A stretch of DNA of 7,035 nucleotides from an uncultured Hyphomonadaceae bacterium (lineage in GTDB: Bacteria; Pseudomonadota; Alphaproteobacteria; Caulobacterales; Hyphomonadaceae). The notes beneath the pieces were generated by a model. The model did not search any database and was not told the DNA's origin. It saw nothing but the letters and a program-made list of their open reading frames with translations. Where the stretch lies: positions 1 through 7,035 of the forward strand of contig CALLCD010000191.1 in the NCBI GenBank assembly GCA_938049795.1. The letters run 5' to 3'. Position 1 is the first letter of the stretch. Each line of letters opens with the position of its first letter. The position numbers and the translations under genes are program-made. Positions 5,669 to 7,035 of this stretch are shown here, piece by piece.

Positions 5669-7035
5669 ACCGGCTCGGGCGTATCGCCAGACGTTTTCGA
5701 GGCTGTCTTTTTCGGCTTATGCTCAATATAGGTGAAGGCCAGTTTGCTTTCATCCTTCGGGTCGATGTCGATTTTCACCGCGCCGCCCTTGGCGAGTTTG
5801 CCGAACAATAGCTCTTCGGCCATCGGCTTTTTGACATGTTCCTGAATGGTCCGCGACAGAGGCCGCGCGCCATAATCGGGATCAAAGCCTCTTTCCGCCA
5901 GCCAGGCCCTCGCCGCATCGGTCATATCAATCGTGACATTGCGATCATCAAGCTGGGCTTCAAGTTGCAGAACGAATTTCTCGACGACACGTTCGATGAT
6001 CTCCGGTGTCAGTCCGCCAAAGGCGATGACGCTGTCGAGCCGGTTGCGGAACTCGGGCGTAAATAGCCGTTTGAGCGCTTCTTCCTGCTCGTCATCCTTG
6101 CGGCCACGGCCAAAGCCGATGGAGTTTTTCGCCGCATCCGACGCACCCGCATTGGTGGTCATGATCAGGATCACATTGCGGAAATCCACTTTGCGGCCAT
6201 TGGAATCGGTCAGCGTGCCATTGTCCATGACTTGCAAGAGAATGTTGAACAGCTCAGGATGGGCTTTCTCAATCTCGTCGAGCAAGAGCACGCAGTGAGG
6301 ATGCTGGTCCACGCCATCGGTCAGCAAGCCGCCCTGATCAAAGCCGACATAGCCCGGAGGTGCCCCGAGCAGGCGGCTGACCGTGTGGCGTTCCATATAT
6401 TCGGACATGTCAAACCGTAAAAGTTCGACCCCGAGAATGGACGACAATTGCCGCGCCACTTCGGTTTTGCCGACGCCCGTTGGTCCGCTGAACAGGTAGG
6501 AGCCAATCGGCTTGTTCGGCTCACGCAGCCCCGCGCGCGCCAGCTTGATCGCAGAGGCGAGCGCCTCAATAGCGGGGTTTTGACCGAACACAACACGTTT
6601 GAGATCGCGTTCCAGCGCCTGAAGCTGACTGGCATCATCCTTGGTCACCTGTTTTGGCGGAATCCGCGCGATCTTGGCGACAATGGCTTCAATGTCGGTG
6701 ATGCCGACCGTCTTGCGGCGCTTAGAGGCCGGTTTGAGCCATTGGGTTGCGCCTGCTTCATCAATCACATCAATCGCCTTGTCGGGCAATTTCCGGTCGG
6801 TGATATAGCGCTCGGACAGTTCAACCGCGGATTTGATCGCGTCATTCGTGTAACGCAGCGCATGGAAGTCCTCGAATCTGGACTTGAGGCCGAGCAAAAT
6901 CTTGATCGCGTCCGGGACCGATGGTTCGACCACGTCGATCTTGCGGAACCGGCGGGCGAGGGCGCGGTCTTTCTCGAAATGCTGCTTATACTCTTTGAAC
7001 GTGGTCGAGCCCATGCAGCGCAGACCGCCATTTTG
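5665..7035 (-). CDS. clpA: ATP-dependent Clp protease ATP-binding subunit ClpA, C-terminal part (5' truncated by window edge)
   Basis: This is the last 456 residues of ClpA, the AAA+ unfoldase that feeds proteins into ClpP, often with the ClpS adaptor. The frame stays open to base 7035; the ATG at 7014 is internal, inside the sensor-1 GSTT stretch of the first ATPase domain. Fragment landmarks: FEKDRALARRF (20-30), the end of domain 1; a LPDKAIDVIDEAGA segment (83-96); VVFGQ (148-152), opening domain 2; Walker A GPTGVGKT (184-191); pore loop GYVG (228-231); Walker B LLLDEIEKAH (250-259); sensor 1 TTNAG (293-297); the ClpP-docking tripeptide IGF (306-308); FTPEFRNRLD (325-334) with the arginine finger; and sensor 2 GARP (389-392). 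All key ATPase residues of domain 2 are intact. The IGF loop separates it from ClpB; the IGF form and DGVDQHPHC are alphaproteobacterial in style. The C-terminal tail is Lys/Thr/Pro-rich. It is a housekeeping gene converging on the regulator and functionally unrelated to the plus-strand genes. Confidence 0.97.
   Translation of the reverse strand, partial: QNGGLRCMGSTTFKEYKQHFEKDRALARRFRKIDVVEPSVPDAIKILLGLKSRFEDFHALRYTNDAIKSAVELSERYITDRKLPDKAIDVIDEAGATQWLKPASKRRKTVGITDIEAIVAKIARIPPKQVTKDDASQLQALERDLKRVVFGQNPAIEALASAIKLARAGLREPNKPIGSYLFSGPTGVGKTEVARQLSSILGVELLRFDMSEYMERHTVSRLLGAPPGYVGFDQGGLLTDGVDQHPHCVLLLDEIEKAHPELFNILLQVMDNGTLTDSNGRKVDFRNVILIMTTNAGASDAAKNSIGFGRGRKDDEQEEALKRLFTPEFRNRLDSVIAFGGLTPEIIERVVEKFVLQLEAQLDDRNVTIDMTDAARAWLAERGFDPDYGARPLSRTIQEHVKKPMAEELLFGKLAKGGAVKIDIDPKDESKLAFTYIEHKPKKTASKTSGDTPEPV

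Noticed and set aside
6765..7031. Minus-strand open frame of 88 codons overlapping clpA
   Set aside because: It is an alternative frame of the conserved ClpA sequence and contains no domain.

Overview
The window (about 7 kb, GC-rich, tightly packed genes) looks like chromosome from an alphaproteobacterium. The best taxonomic clue is the ClpA fragment: its second ATPase domain has the DGVDQHPHC segment before Walker B and an IGFGR ClpP-binding loop, which I associate with alphaproteobacterial ClpA. This is recalled, not computed. I see no RNA genes, insertion sequences, CRISPR arrays, prophage genes or obvious base-composition breaks.

Layout. (1) Positions 1-603, plus strand: the 3' end of a major facilitator superfamily (MFS) transporter whose start lies before the window. 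(2) 629-1993, plus strand: a complete GntP-family sugar-acid/H+ symporter, 25 bases after the MFS stop with a strong ribosome binding site, so probably in the same operon. (3) 1994-2158: a 165-base gap with a perfect 7-bp hairpin, a weak promoter-like pair and a candidate LacI-type operator. (4) 2159-4552, plus strand: a 797-residue thiamine-diphosphate (ThDP) enzyme related to homodimeric pyruvate dehydrogenase E1 (AceE) with some transketolase-like features. (5) 4613-5668, plus strand: a complete LacI-family repressor. (6) 5665-7035, minus strand: the C-terminal half of ClpA, cut by the window edge. It converges on the repressor gene, and the two stop codons share one CTAG.

Working model: the first four genes form a carbohydrate or sugar-acid uptake and catabolism locus. 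Two membrane transporters bring in substrates, the AceE/transketolase-like enzyme acts on a 2-oxo acid or ketose derived from them, and the LacI-type regulator responds to an intermediate. clpA is an unrelated housekeeping gene marking the locus boundary. The most interesting item is the AceE-like enzyme. It appears to lack the N-terminal tail that AceE uses to dock on E2, has GDA instead of GDG in the ThDP motif, and has a transketolase-like segment where AceE carries an active-site histidine. Its substrate cannot be read from the sequence.
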